Notes: generated from the letters alone by a model not told the origin. Counted from the stretch's first letter, positions 8,030 to 15,069 are shown. The stretch is DNA of 16,349 bases from Anaerolineaceae bacterium UBA2260 (GCA_002347485.1 DDXM01000014.1:1-16349), one strand, 5' to 3'. Made by a program: numbers and translations.

Positions 8030-8650
8030 CTAACGGGATTTCAGACGGTCGGTCACGGCAATTTGCAGGTCGCGCTGCACCTTTTGCGGGGATTGCGCCG
8101 CGTCGATGAGCACCCAACGCTTCGCCTCGGCGGCTGCCAGTTCCAGGTAGCCGGCGCGTACCCGGCGGTGGAAGGCCAGTTCGTAATCATCGAGGCGGTT
8201 CCACTCACCGCCACCGCTCTGTCGGCGTGAAAGGCCTTTTTCTACGTCCAGGTCGAACAGCAGGGTCAGGTCGGGGGTCAGCCCGCCAGTAGCAAAGTCA
8301 AGCAACTGGCGCAGCACCATCAGGTCAACCCCGTGTCCGTACCCCTGGTAAGCCAGGGTGGAATCCGCGTAGCGGTCGCTGAGGACAACCACGCCCTTTT
8401 CAAGCTGCGGGAGGATTACCTCGGCGACGATCTGGGCGCGTGCGGCACAGAAAAGCAGGATCTCGGTGCGCGGGTGCATGGACTTGTTGTCCAACCGCAT
8501 GATGACTTCACGGATCTGGTCGCCGATGAAGGTGCCGCCCGGCTCACGGGTGGTTAACACCTCATAACCCATGCTGCGAATATAATCCGCCAACGCAGGT
8601 ACCTGCATCGATTTTCCGCTGCCATCCGGGCCTTCGAGGGTGATGAACAC
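8030..8650 (-). CDS. tmk: Thymidylate kinase
   Basis: 206 residues, the usual length for dTMP kinase, which makes dTDP from dTMP and ATP. The P-loop GPDGSGKS is at 7-14. TREPGGT (34-40) is the substrate-binding stretch. SDRYADSTLAYQG (91-103) carries the DRY motif. An Arg-rich LID near 145-160 (RRQSGGGEWNRLDDYE) follows. Residue 15 is Met, where Thr is usual after GKS. The start is a GTG at 8650, with AGGAG 8 bases before it. The gene follows the R3H ATPase by 14 bases and precedes the cyclophilin lipoprotein by 21, so it is probably co-transcribed with both. Confidence 0.95.
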   Translation of the reverse strand: MFITLEGPDGSGKSMQVPALADYIRSMGYEVLTTREPGGTFIGDQIREVIMRLDNKSMHPRTEILLFCAARAQIVAEVILPQLEKGVVVLSDRYADSTLAYQGYGHGVDLMVLRQLLDFATGGLTPDLTLLFDLDVEKGLSRRQSGGGEWNRLDDYELAFHRRVRAGYLELAAAEAKRWVLIDAAQSPQKVQRDLQIAVTDRLKSR

Positions 8651-8664
8651 GATCCGCTCTCCTG

Positions 8665-10293
8665 TTATTCCCTGAAAATGCGCACCCGGCGGTTGGGGTC
8701 TTTGCCGTAGGAATGCGAAACCAATTGCGCCTGGCGCGCCATCTCATGCTGGATGCGCCGGATGGCGGAGGAGGCTGGCGGCAGGTCTACCCAGCGCTGC
8801 CCGTTCAAGACCGCCTGGATGGCGGATTCGGTCTGGTTGGTCACCTCGTTGAGGTTCCAACTGTTTTCCTGAGAGAGGTTGAAGATCTCCGCCAGCGATT
8901 GTTCCATCTGGGCGACGGTGTTGGCGCGCAGTACATAAATCGGTAAACCGCGCGATTCCGCCTCAGTGATGGGTTGCTGCCGCGAACGGTAATAGGTGCG
9001 CAGCGTCATCACCAGGTCTGCCTCGCTGATTTCGCGGGCGACAAACGCCGGTACGCCCAGACGTTGAGCTGCCTGCTGCAGGCGGTTACGCGCGACGCCG
9101 TAAGGGTAAATGCGCACTTTATGGATGGGTTTACGCTCCGCGATATCCAACGCCTGTTCATACTCGATGGTAGGCGGGGTTGCCTTGTGTAAATAACGTC
9201 CCTCGGGTTCCGGTGCGTCGGTAGCGGTGCGATCCCCGCCTGCGGAGTAGGTGCGCCGGGTTCCCTGCGCCATACCACGGGTGGAGGGAGGTGCGGGAGC
9301 TTTTTCCACATGCACTTCGTTCTGGGCATCGCGCCAGCGGATCTCCGGTTGCAACGGGTAACCGCGCACAAGGGTGTCCACCGCCTGAGCCACGTCCGGG
9401 TGGACAGCCAACCGGTCGCGTTCTTGAAGTTCGATGAGCATATCAAATGTAGGAGGAGAACGTCGTTCAAGCACCGTCTTTTGAGTACCGCGGCGGCGGG
9501 CTTCTTCATCTGAAAGGGTGACGGATTCGATACCGCCGACCAGGTCGGAAAGGGTGGGATTGAGCAGGAGGTTCTCAAGCGTGCGCCCGTGCGCGGTCGC
9601 CACCAGTTGCACGCCGCGCTCGGCGATGGTGCGGGCTGCCATGGCTTCCAGCTCGCGCCCGATCTCGTCGATGATGACCACTTCGGGGTTGTGATTTTCC
9701 ACCGCTTCGATCATCACTTCGTGCTGCAGCGAGGGGGTGGCCACCTGCATACGGCGGGCTTTACCCACTGCGGGGTGCGGCACATCGCCATCGCCGCCGA
9801 TCTCGTTGGAGGTGTCGACGATGATCACGCGCTTGGTTTCAGCCAGGAAACGCGCGGATTCGCGCAGCATGGTGGTTTTTCCAATGCCGGGCTTGCCCAA
9901 CAGAAGAATGCTCTTGCCGGATTCGACCAGGTCCTGGATGATCTCAATGGTGCCATAGACTGCGCGTCCAACACGGCAGGTTAGGCCGACGATGAGCCCG
10001 TGGCGGTTGCGAATGGCTGAAATTCGGTGCAGGGTGCGCTCGATACCGGCACGGTTGTCGGCGTCAAATTCACCGGTAAGCGCGTCCACATGATCAATAT
10101 CCACGCGGGTCACTTCCATATCGCTCAGCTGCACCTCGCCATCCACGAAGCGCGCCATTGGCAGGCGACCGAGGTCGAGCACGATCTCGAGCAGGTTATC
10201 GCTGTTGTTGGCTTTTTCCAGCGCCCCAATAATATGCGGCGGCAGCACTGCCATCAGCGCGTGTAAATCGTCTGTAATCCTGATCTGTTTCAT
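8665..10293 (-). CDS. Ycf45/SpoIIIAA-like AAA ATPase with C-terminal R3H domain
   Basis: 542 residues. An N-terminal region (1-120) includes a conserved GLTCRVGRAVYGT stretch. The ATPase core follows, with Walker A GKPGIGKT (133-140), Walker B VVIIDE (205-210) and ATAHGRTLENLL (232-243). This layout is shared with SpoIIIAA and the plastid/cyanobacterial Ycf45 group. A variable Pro/Gly-rich stretch (about 310-370) leads to a second conserved region (about 375-470). The last 35 residues form an R3H domain with Arg512 and His516 (RRIQHEMARQ), a fold that binds single-stranded nucleic acid. The role in the cell is not established; DNA- or RNA-linked ATPase activity is an inference. ATG start at 10293. 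No sporulation genes accompany it, so a spore function is unlikely. Confidence 0.88.
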   Translation of the reverse strand: MKQIRITDDLHALMAVLPPHIIGALEKANNSDNLLEIVLDLGRLPMARFVDGEVQLSDMEVTRVDIDHVDALTGEFDADNRAGIERTLHRISAIRNRHGLIVGLTCRVGRAVYGTIEIIQDLVESGKSILLLGKPGIGKTTMLRESARFLAETKRVIIVDTSNEIGGDGDVPHPAVGKARRMQVATPSLQHEVMIEAVENHNPEVVIIDEIGRELEAMAARTIAERGVQLVATAHGRTLENLLLNPTLSDLVGGIESVTLSDEEARRRGTQKTVLERRSPPTFDMLIELQERDRLAVHPDVAQAVDTLVRGYPLQPEIRWRDAQNEVHVEKAPAPPSTRGMAQGTRRTYSAGGDRTATDAPEPEGRYLHKATPPTIEYEQALDIAERKPIHKVRIYPYGVARNRLQQAAQRLGVPAFVAREISEADLVMTLRTYYRSRQQPITEAESRGLPIYVLRANTVAQMEQSLAEIFNLSQENSWNLNEVTNQTESAIQAVLNGQRWVDLPPASSAIRRIQHEMARQAQLVSHSYGKDPNRRVRIFRE

Positions 10294-10318
10294 TCTTCAG
10301 TTAATCTCTTTGTTCCCT

Positions 10319-11281
10319 TTATTTTACCTCGTCTGAAAACGAACCGGAATTTACATAGTGGTTGAGGATTGACGCGGTCGGTTCCGCTTGGCGCTGGTCA
10401 GCGCGCGCGCGCTGACCCTCCTTGATCGCGTTCAACTGGCCTATCGCCAGGTGCTTTACCAGCAGGGCAAAGCGCGGGGTGGCTTCTGCGCCGAGTTGCT
10501 GCAGTGGTTCAGCCAGCCAGGCCTGGTAGGAACGTACTTGTATGTATAGTTGGCGTCCCAGTCCCTGGAATTGAGCGATCAGGTCAAGAAGCAATGAATG
10601 GACCTCCTCAACGGAAGGGTGGATCACCGGCACCAGATAGATGCCAGTGGAACCGCTTATGCTTTCCACGTAAGCCTGTACCTCGCCATTTACCTTATAG
10701 ATAAGCCGCGGGGTGACGCCATTGGCAAAAGGTTCGGCACTCTGCACCAGCGGGGGGATAAGTGTCTGGTATAACGAGCGCAAGGAATTTGCTTCTGAGG
10801 GGGTGGGTTTGAACCAGTGGGACTCCGCGCCCTCGATTGCGAGATTGCGAGGAACGCGGAAGATGGTCTCCCAGCCGAAGACGCAAAAACCGGACTGACG
10901 GAAGCGCTCGAATAGCGGGTGAGATTCCTCGATATCCGCCAGCACATTCAACGCCCCCATCTCGCCAGCCTGATAACACAAGAATTCAATCAGGGTGGAT
11001 AGCTCCTCGTTGCCCTCAATTTCGTCTGGGGTGATGAATGAAAAATGGGCGGATCGCCCCCCGGGCAGGTGAGAGACCTGGCTGTAACGCGTGTTACCGC
11101 CAGCCGAGGAGTCGGCAATGGCGATATAGCTGGTCGTGTCTGGTGCGAAGGAGGAGAGCAAGCCGCCCAGCCGGACAGGGTTTCCCTGGGTGAGGAAATC
11201 CGCTTTGTTCAGGCTGATCACCCGGTTGCGCTTTCCCAGCAGGGCGGGAATGTCGAACCAGGTCAGTTGACGAATATTTAT
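10319..11281 (-). CDS. Unrecognised protein, possibly GNAT-like, with probable ATA start codon
   Basis: No confident family. The predicted protein of 320 residues has alternating strand/helix character and opens as INIRQLTWFDIPALLGKRNR, resembling the beginning of GNAT acetyltransferase-like domains. No clear acetyl-CoA loop is seen, so the assignment is weak. The first standard start is GTG at 11221 (300 residues), which lacks a well-placed ribosome binding site. The frame stays open upstream for about 30 codons to a TGA. An ATA at 11279-11281 overlaps the pdxT stop as ATAA and lies 8 bases after GGAG (11290-11293), exactly the geometry of an ATGA overlap. I therefore extend the gene to that point. 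The alternatives are an ATT at 11275 or the GTG. It lies between pdxT and the R3H ATPase, and a link to vitamin B6 is not shown. Confidence 0.6.
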   Translation of the reverse strand: MNIRQLTWFDIPALLGKRNRVISLNKADFLTQGNPVRLGGLLSSFAPDTTSYIAIADSSAGGNTRYSQVSHLPGGRSAHFSFITPDEIEGNEELSTLIEFLCYQAGEMGALNVLADIEESHPLFERFRQSGFCVFGWETIFRVPRNLAIEGAESHWFKPTPSEANSLRSLYQTLIPPLVQSAEPFANGVTPRLIYKVNGEVQAYVESISGSTGIYLVPVIHPSVEEVHSLLLDLIAQFQGLGRQLYIQVRSYQAWLAEPLQQLGAEATPRFALLVKHLAIGQLNAIKEGQRARADQRQAEPTASILNHYVNSGSFSDEVK

Positions 11282-11856
11282 TTTGACAGCTCCATAAAGT
11301 AACGGTGAAAACGAACATCACCGGTGAGTTCCGGGTGGAAGGAGGTCGCGAGCAAGTGTCCCTGACGGGCTGCCACAATGCGCCCATCTTCCAGCGCGGC
11401 GAGGATCTCGACGCCCTTGCCCACCGATTCAATTATCGGTGCGCGGATGAAAACCGTGTGGTAAGGTCTGTCCACCGGGTCGACTTCCAGCAACGCAGGC
11501 ACCGAAAGATCGACTTCAAAACTATCTACCTGGCGGCCGAAAGCGTTGCGCTCAATGGTGATGTCCATTAACCCGAGCAAGGGCTGATCGCGGCCGACTT
11601 CTTTGGCCAGCAGGATCGCGCCGGCGCAGGTGCCCCAGATGGCGTGTTCCCGTCCGAACTGGCGCAGCGGCTGCATTAGGCCGAACGCCTCAGCCAGCTT
11701 GCCCATGGTGGTAGATTCGCCGCCGGGGATGATCAGACCGTTAAGTCCGGCCAGGTGCACCGGAAGGCGCACTTGCACCACCTCTGCGCCCAAATACTCC
11801 AGAACGGACTGGTGTTCCGCGAAATCACCCTGTAATGCCAGTACGCCAATCTTCAT
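11278..11856 (-). CDS. pdxT: Pyridoxal 5'-phosphate synthase glutaminase subunit PdxT
   Basis: 192 residues, the normal size. It is the class I glutamine amidotransferase subunit that releases ammonia from glutamine and passes it to PdxS. Visible motifs are GVLALQGDFAEH (4-15), PGGEST (44-49), the nucleophile Cys77 in GTCAGAILLA, and the SFHPELT stretch with His174 and Glu176 completing the triad. ATG start at 11856, 7 bases after the pdxS stop. The stop TAA overlaps the ATA start proposed for the next gene. Confidence 0.96.
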   Translation of the reverse strand: MKIGVLALQGDFAEHQSVLEYLGAEVVQVRLPVHLAGLNGLIIPGGESTTMGKLAEAFGLMQPLRQFGREHAIWGTCAGAILLAKEVGRDQPLLGLMDITIERNAFGRQVDSFEVDLSVPALLEVDPVDRPYHTVFIRAPIIESVGKGVEILAALEDGRIVAARQGHLLATSFHPELTGDVRFHRYFMELSK

Positions 11857-11863
11857 ACAGCGC

Positions 11864-12751
11864 TTACCAGCCGCGTGTGGCGATCTTTTCTTCTTCGGGC
11901 ATTACCGATATTTGCCGGCCAACCATGGCTTCACCCAGGTTGCGGCTGACTTCCGCCAGGATCTTGGGGTCATTGTAATGTGTGGTGGCTTTGACAATGG
12001 CAGTGGCGCGGCGCGCCGGATCGCCGGACTTGAAGATGCCGGAGCCGACGAACACGCCGTCGACGCCCAGTTGCATCATCAACGCGGCATCAGCCGGGGT
12101 GGCGATGCCGCCAGCCGCAAAGTTGACCACGGGCAAGCGGCCGAGCTTGCGGGTTTCCATTACCACTTCGAAGGGAGCGCCAATCTCCTTGGAATAAGCC
12201 ATGACCTCTTCCTCGGGCATGTTCTGCAGGCGGCGGATATCACCCAGTACGGTGCGCGCGTGGCGCACGGCTTCGACAACATCGCCGGTGCCGGCTTCCC
12301 CCTTGGTGCGGATCATCGCTGCACCTTCACCGATGCGGCGCAAGGCTTCGCCCAGATTACGGCAGCCGCAAACGAAGGGCACTTTGAAGTTGTGTTTGTA
12401 AATATGATGTGCCTCGTCGGCCGGGGTGAGCACCTCGGATTCATCGATGTAATCCACGCCGATGGATTCAAGGATCTGGGCTTCGACGAAATGCCCGATG
12501 CGGCATTTCGCCATCACCGGGATGGTGACGGCATCCATGATCTTCAGGATCATATCGGGATCACTCATACGGGCGACGCCACCATCCGCGCGAATATCTG
12601 CGGGCACGCGTTCCAGCGCCATCACGGCGCATGCGCCGGCATCTTCAGCGATCTTGGCGTGCTCGACGTTGACCACGTCCATAATCACGCCGCCTTTCAA
12701 CATTTGAGCCAGACCCTTCTTGACCTCGAAGGAACCTACCTTCTGTTCCAT
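11864..12751 (-). CDS. pdxS: Pyridoxal 5'-phosphate synthase lyase subunit PdxS
   Basis: 295 residues. A beta/alpha-barrel enzyme that condenses ribose 5-phosphate, glyceraldehyde 3-phosphate and PdxT-derived ammonia into pyridoxal 5'-phosphate in the DXP-independent route. Asp25 and the two catalytic lysines are present: Lys82 (PVMAKCRIGH) and Lys150 (MIRTKGEAGTG). The ATG at 12751 has a near-perfect ribosome binding site (AAGGAGGT, ending 9 bases upstream). Longer readings to 12838 would run through the promoter and are rejected. It leads a possible long operon with pdxT next. Confidence 0.97.
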   Translation of the reverse strand: MEQKVGSFEVKKGLAQMLKGGVIMDVVNVEHAKIAEDAGACAVMALERVPADIRADGGVARMSDPDMILKIMDAVTIPVMAKCRIGHFVEAQILESIGVDYIDESEVLTPADEAHHIYKHNFKVPFVCGCRNLGEALRRIGEGAAMIRTKGEAGTGDVVEAVRHARTVLGDIRRLQNMPEEEVMAYSKEIGAPFEVVMETRKLGRLPVVNFAAGGIATPADAALMMQLGVDGVFVGSGIFKSGDPARRATAIVKATTHYNDPKILAEVSRNLGEAMVGRQISVMPEEEKIATRGW

Positions 12752-12810
12752 ATTAATTGAACCTCCTTCATAAACTACTCGCGACGTGAGCGAAAATGTG
12801 CTCCAATCAG

Positions 12811-12838
12811 ATTTTACCACGCCGTAAAGGTTGCGCAA
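12811..12838 (-). promoter_or_regulatory. Candidate pdxS promoter
   Basis: On the minus strand a TTGCGC -35 (12833-12838) and a TAAAAT -10 (12811-12816) are 16 bases apart. A TG one base before the -10 makes it an extended -10 type. The leader would be about 50 bases. The -35 lies inside a TTGCGCAA palindrome, also found 55 bases upstream. The call is by consensus only. Confidence 0.55.
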
Positions 12839-12894
12839 GGATGCGGCTGATGAGAGACTTAATTAAAGGAAGAAAAAACCATCTCTTGCGCAAG
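12831..12894. repeat. Two copies of the palindrome TTGCGCAA in the pdxS upstream region
   Basis: TTGCGCAAG occurs at 12831-12839 and 12886-12894. The distal copy is part of the 12-base palindrome TCTTGCGCAAGA. The proximal copy covers the -35 of the pdxS promoter. A paired operator is possible. The remainder of the 188-base gap between pdxS and the rubrerythrin holds only the promoter and terminator listed separately. Confidence 0.5.
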
Positions 12895-12902
12895 AAAATT
12901 GA

Positions 12903-12928
12903 AAACCCCCCGTGCTCACGGAGGGTTT
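12903..12928 (-). terminator. Intrinsic terminator of the rubrerythrin gene
   Basis: A 12-base arm on each side of a two-base gap (AAACCCTCCGTG / CACGGGGGGTTT on the minus strand) pairs with a single T-G wobble. It begins 11 bases after the rubrerythrin stop. It is followed by T-rich but interrupted sequence (TC then AATTTTCTTG). The GC-rich stem is convincing, though the T tract is modest. Confidence 0.75.
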
Positions 12929-12939
12929 CAGGTATGGGT

Positions 12940-13437
12940 TTAGCTAATGCGCTCAAAACGCGACCCGGGTGCGCCGCACACGGGGCATTTTTCAGGCGCG
13001 CTGCGTTTTTCTGTGTAACCGCACACCGGGCAAATGAAATAATCGTATTCTTGGCCCTCTTTACCGAGCGATTCCAGCATTTCCTTATACAGCACTTCGT
13101 GCACTTTTTCTGCCTCGTTTGCCCAGTGGAAGCTGGTAAAAGCGGATTTGTTGCCCTCGGCTTCAGCGTCTTTCATAAACGCGGGGTACATCTCGGTGCA
13201 TTCATAGTTCTCGCCCTCTGCGGCTGCTTTGAGGTTTTCCGCGGTGGACTGCACTTCGCCGGCGCGGCGGAAATGGTTGAGGGCGTGGATCGTTTCAGCA
13301 TGCGCAACCGCGCGGAAAAGGCGGGCGGCTTGAGGGTAACCTTCATCTTCGGCTTTCTTGGCGTACGCAAGGTACTTTCGGTTCGCCTGGCTCTCCCCAG
13401 CGAAGGCGGCCATCAGATCGTCATATGCTTTGGACAT
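12940..13437 (-). CDS. Rubrerythrin-type non-haem diiron protein with C-terminal rubredoxin-like domain
   Basis: 165 residues. The N-terminal ferritin-like four-helix bundle carries the diiron ligand pattern: Glu15 (GESQAN), AETIH with Glu48 and His51, Glu79 and Glu82 (YECTEMYP), and EAEKVH with Glu110 and His113. The C-terminus has a rubredoxin-like iron site with Cys136, Cys139, Cys151 and Cys154 (CPVCGY and CPVCGA). Rubrerythrins reduce hydrogen peroxide in anaerobes using electrons from rubredoxin or NADH systems. ATG start at 13437, with AGGAGG 5 bases upstream. It stands alone with its own terminator, divergent from the GntR operon. Confidence 0.95.
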   Translation of the reverse strand: MSKAYDDLMAAFAGESQANRKYLAYAKKAEDEGYPQAARLFRAVAHAETIHALNHFRRAGEVQSTAENLKAAAEGENYECTEMYPAFMKDAEAEGNKSAFTSFHWANEAEKVHEVLYKEMLESLGKEGQEYDYFICPVCGYTEKRSAPEKCPVCGAPGSRFERIS

Positions 13438-13482
13438 ATTTTCCTCCTATTATTAGTTGTGATCAAAATGGATAGTGAATTA

Positions 13483-13515
13483 ATTTTAACGCAAATCACC
13501 TAAAATCACAGGTGA
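13483..13515 (-). promoter_or_regulatory. Candidate rubrerythrin promoter and overlapping inverted repeat
   Basis: A TAAAAT -10 for the minus strand lies at 13483-13488, with no good -35. The place where a -35 should be is covered by the inverted repeat TCACCT-N8-AGGTGA (13496-13501 and 13510-13515). A regulator bound there could block or activate the rubrerythrin promoter. The motif was not matched to any named regulator. Confidence 0.4.
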
Positions 13516-13544
13516 CGAACCTCCTGACAACCCATCCGAACCTC

Positions 13545-13572
13545 TTAACAAGATGATAAACAATGATACAAT
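13545..13572 (+). promoter_or_regulatory. Candidate promoter of the GntR/SPFH/ABC operon
   Basis: A TTAACA -35 (13545-13550) and TACAAT -10 (13567-13572) on the plus strand are 16 bases apart. Transcription would begin near 13580, giving a leader of about 25 bases. The -10 is embedded in tandem octamers. Confidence 0.5.
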
Positions 13573-13588
13573 AATACAATGATACAAT
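13557..13588. repeat. Four tandem octamers over the GntR promoter
   Basis: TAAACAAT, GATACAAT, AATACAAT and GATACAAT lie head to tail with an 8-base period. They cover the -10 and the likely start site and end 3 bases before the ribosome binding site. Seen at a larger scale they give a 15-base direct repeat with a 16-base period (13560-13574 and 13576-13590). This is a plausible operator for autoregulation by the GntR protein. Confidence 0.65.
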
Positions 13589-13605
13589 AAGAAGGAGGTA
13601 TGAAT

Positions 13606-14028
13606 GTGAAGCCGCAGGATTATTCTTTGGATTTTCGCTCAAGCGTACCGCTCTATGTTCAATTGGTGGAACAGGTGCTTCAATACCTCTCCACGGGCGG
13701 TCTCAGGCCTGGTGACCAACTACCCACCGTGCGCCAAATGGCAGCGGAGTTGCGCGTCAACTTTAACACCGTTGCCAGGGCTTACCGCATGCTCGACGAA
13801 GCCGGGTTAATCTCCACCCAACAGGGCCGCGGGACTTTCATTGTTGATCAGCCTGTCGCAGACAAGACAGCTGTGCTCAAAAGGGACGCGCTCGAAGTTC
13901 AACTGGAACATTTTTTAGTTCTGCTTGAACACCAGGGATACTCTCCCGCTGAGGTAGAGCTCAGCTGGCAAAAGATGCTCGCAGCCTGGCAGTCAGGCAG
14001 ATTAACTCGCGAACAACAAATTGATTAA
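13606..14028 (+). CDS. GntR-family transcriptional regulator, YtrA type
   Basis: 140 residues. A GntR winged helix-turn-helix at about 12-80 (PLYVQLVEQV, then GLRPGDQLPTVRQMAAELRVNFNTVARAYRMLDEAGLI and the wing QGRGTFIV) is followed by a short helical tail of about 60 residues. There is no effector domain of the FadR or HutC kind. That is the build of the YtrA subfamily, whose members usually repress adjacent ABC-transporter operons. I choose GTG at 13606 because the strong ribosome binding site AAGGAGGT (13592-13599) directly abuts the ATG at 13600, which is too close, but is 6 bases from the GTG. The slipin gene follows after 18 bases. Confidence 0.9.
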   Translation: MKPQDYSLDFRSSVPLYVQLVEQVLQYLSTGGLRPGDQLPTVRQMAAELRVNFNTVARAYRMLDEAGLISTQQGRGTFIVDQPVADKTAVLKRDALEVQLEHFLVLLEHQGYSPAEVELSWQKMLAAWQSGRLTREQQID

Positions 14029-14046
14029 TGGAAAGGTGAGTGTGAT

Positions 14047-15036
14047 ATGAACAATGTAAAGCAATCGGAAGGTAATGGAACAAATCAGGGTCTGAATCCT
14101 TTTATAGCCCAGGCGCAATTGGTCAAAAAAGCACAGGAAACGCACATCAACGCGTTGGCACTGTCGATCTTCATCGTTCTGGTGGTAGTCGCAGTGATTA
14201 TCGCAGCGGTTTTGGACACCCGCGGCGTTTCGGATGGCGTTATTCTCGCCGTCGTGGTTCCAATCATCCTGGTGGCTTCCATAATCATGGCTGCCATGCA
14301 GGTCGCGCGCCAATGGGAAAAGGCGGTGGTACTGCGCCTGGGCAAGTTTCAGGGGCTCAAGGGTCCGGGGCTTTTTTGGATCATTCCCATCATCGATTCG
14401 ATCACGCGCTGGATCGATCACCGTGTAATGGTGACCCCTTTCTCGGCTGAAAAGACCCTCACCCGCGATACCGTTCCGGTGAACGTGGACGCGGTGTTAT
14501 TCTGGGTGGTGTGGGACGCTGAAAAAGCCGCGCTCGAGGTCGAGAATTACCAGGCGGCAATCGCTTGGGCATCGCAGACCGCGCTTCGTGAGATCATCGG
14601 GCAGATGACCCTGGCGGATATCCTGATCGGCCGGGCAAAAATGGATGCTGATTTGCAGAAGATCATCGACGAGCGCACTACCCCGTGGGGTATCACGGTG
14701 CAGTCCGTGGAGATTCGCGACGTGATCATCCCTGCAGACCTGGAGGACGCCATGTCGCGCCAGGCACAGGCCGAACGCGAACGCCAGGCGCGCGTCATCC
14801 TGGGTGAATCGGAAAAACAGATCGCTGCCAGCTTCGCCGAAGCTTCACAGGCCTATCTGGATAACCCCACCGCCCTGCATCTGCGCGCCATGAACATGCT
14901 CTTCGAGGGCTTGAAGGAAAGAGGCGCTATGGTCATTGTGCCTTCCAGCGCAGTGGAGACCATGAACCTGGGCGGTATCAGTGGCATCACCTCGCTGGCG
15001 CAGAATCAAATGCGCGGGTCCAAGGAATCAAGTTAA
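14047..15036 (+). CDS. SPFH-domain (stomatin/slipin-like) membrane protein
   Basis: 329 residues. A polar N-terminal stretch (1-35) is followed by two membrane segments (about 37-56 and 63-84) and an SPFH/band-7 domain of about 88-250. The domain has RQWEKAVVLRLGKFQGLKGPGLFWIIPIID, then VPVNVDAVLFWVVWD and WGITVQSVEIRDVIIP, all typical of slipins. A helical, charged stretch (AMSRQAQAERERQARVILGESEKQIAASFAEA) and a short C-terminal oligomerisation region follow. The family forms membrane scaffolds and microdomains, sometimes with a NfeD-type protease; none is seen here. ATG start at 14047 with AGGTGAG upstream. It is co-directional with the GntR and ABC genes, suggesting an envelope-stress or transport role (inference). 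Confidence 0.93.
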   Translation: MNNVKQSEGNGTNQGLNPFIAQAQLVKKAQETHINALALSIFIVLVVVAVIIAAVLDTRGVSDGVILAVVVPIILVASIIMAAMQVARQWEKAVVLRLGKFQGLKGPGLFWIIPIIDSITRWIDHRVMVTPFSAEKTLTRDTVPVNVDAVLFWVVWDAEKAALEVENYQAAIAWASQTALREIIGQMTLADILIGRAKMDADLQKIIDERTTPWGITVQSVEIRDVIIPADLEDAMSRQAQAERERQARVILGESEKQIAASFAEASQAYLDNPTALHLRAMNMLFEGLKERGAMVIVPSSAVETMNLGGISGITSLAQNQMRGSKESS

Positions 15037-15053
15037 GCAATTAACTACGACGA

Positions 15054-15069
15054 TGTTTCACGTGAAACA
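15054..15069. other. parS: parS centromere-like site (ParB binding)
   Basis: The perfect 16-base palindrome TGTTTCACGTGAAACA is identical to the widely conserved parS sequence bound by chromosomal ParB/Spo0J. It lies in the 50-base gap between the SPFH and ABC-ATPase genes. An exact match by chance in a window this size is very unlikely. parS sites usually cluster near the replication origin, but no parA or parB is in the window. Confidence 0.88.

Noticed and set aside
11603..12760. Long plus-strand open frame of 385 codons
   Set aside because: It is antisense to pdxT and pdxS, which have clear catalytic residues, and it has no ribosome binding site or family motif.
12752..12838. Longer start for pdxS
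   Set aside because: The extension crosses the promoter and the strong ribosome binding site, and the protein from 12751 already has the family's normal length.
12885..12894. Second terminator at CTTGCGCAAG
   Set aside because: It is a short palindrome with no room for a stable loop, and the T run comes several bases later; an operator is the simpler reading.
12796..13503. Plus-strand open frame of 235 codons
   Set aside because: It is antisense to the rubrerythrin, whose metal ligands are intact, and it runs through the terminator and promoter regions.
13438..13605. Replication origin (oriC) in the divergent AT-rich region
   Set aside because: No TTATCCACA-like DnaA boxes are seen in the gap and no dnaA, dnaN or gyr genes are nearby; the repeats fit a promoter or operator better.
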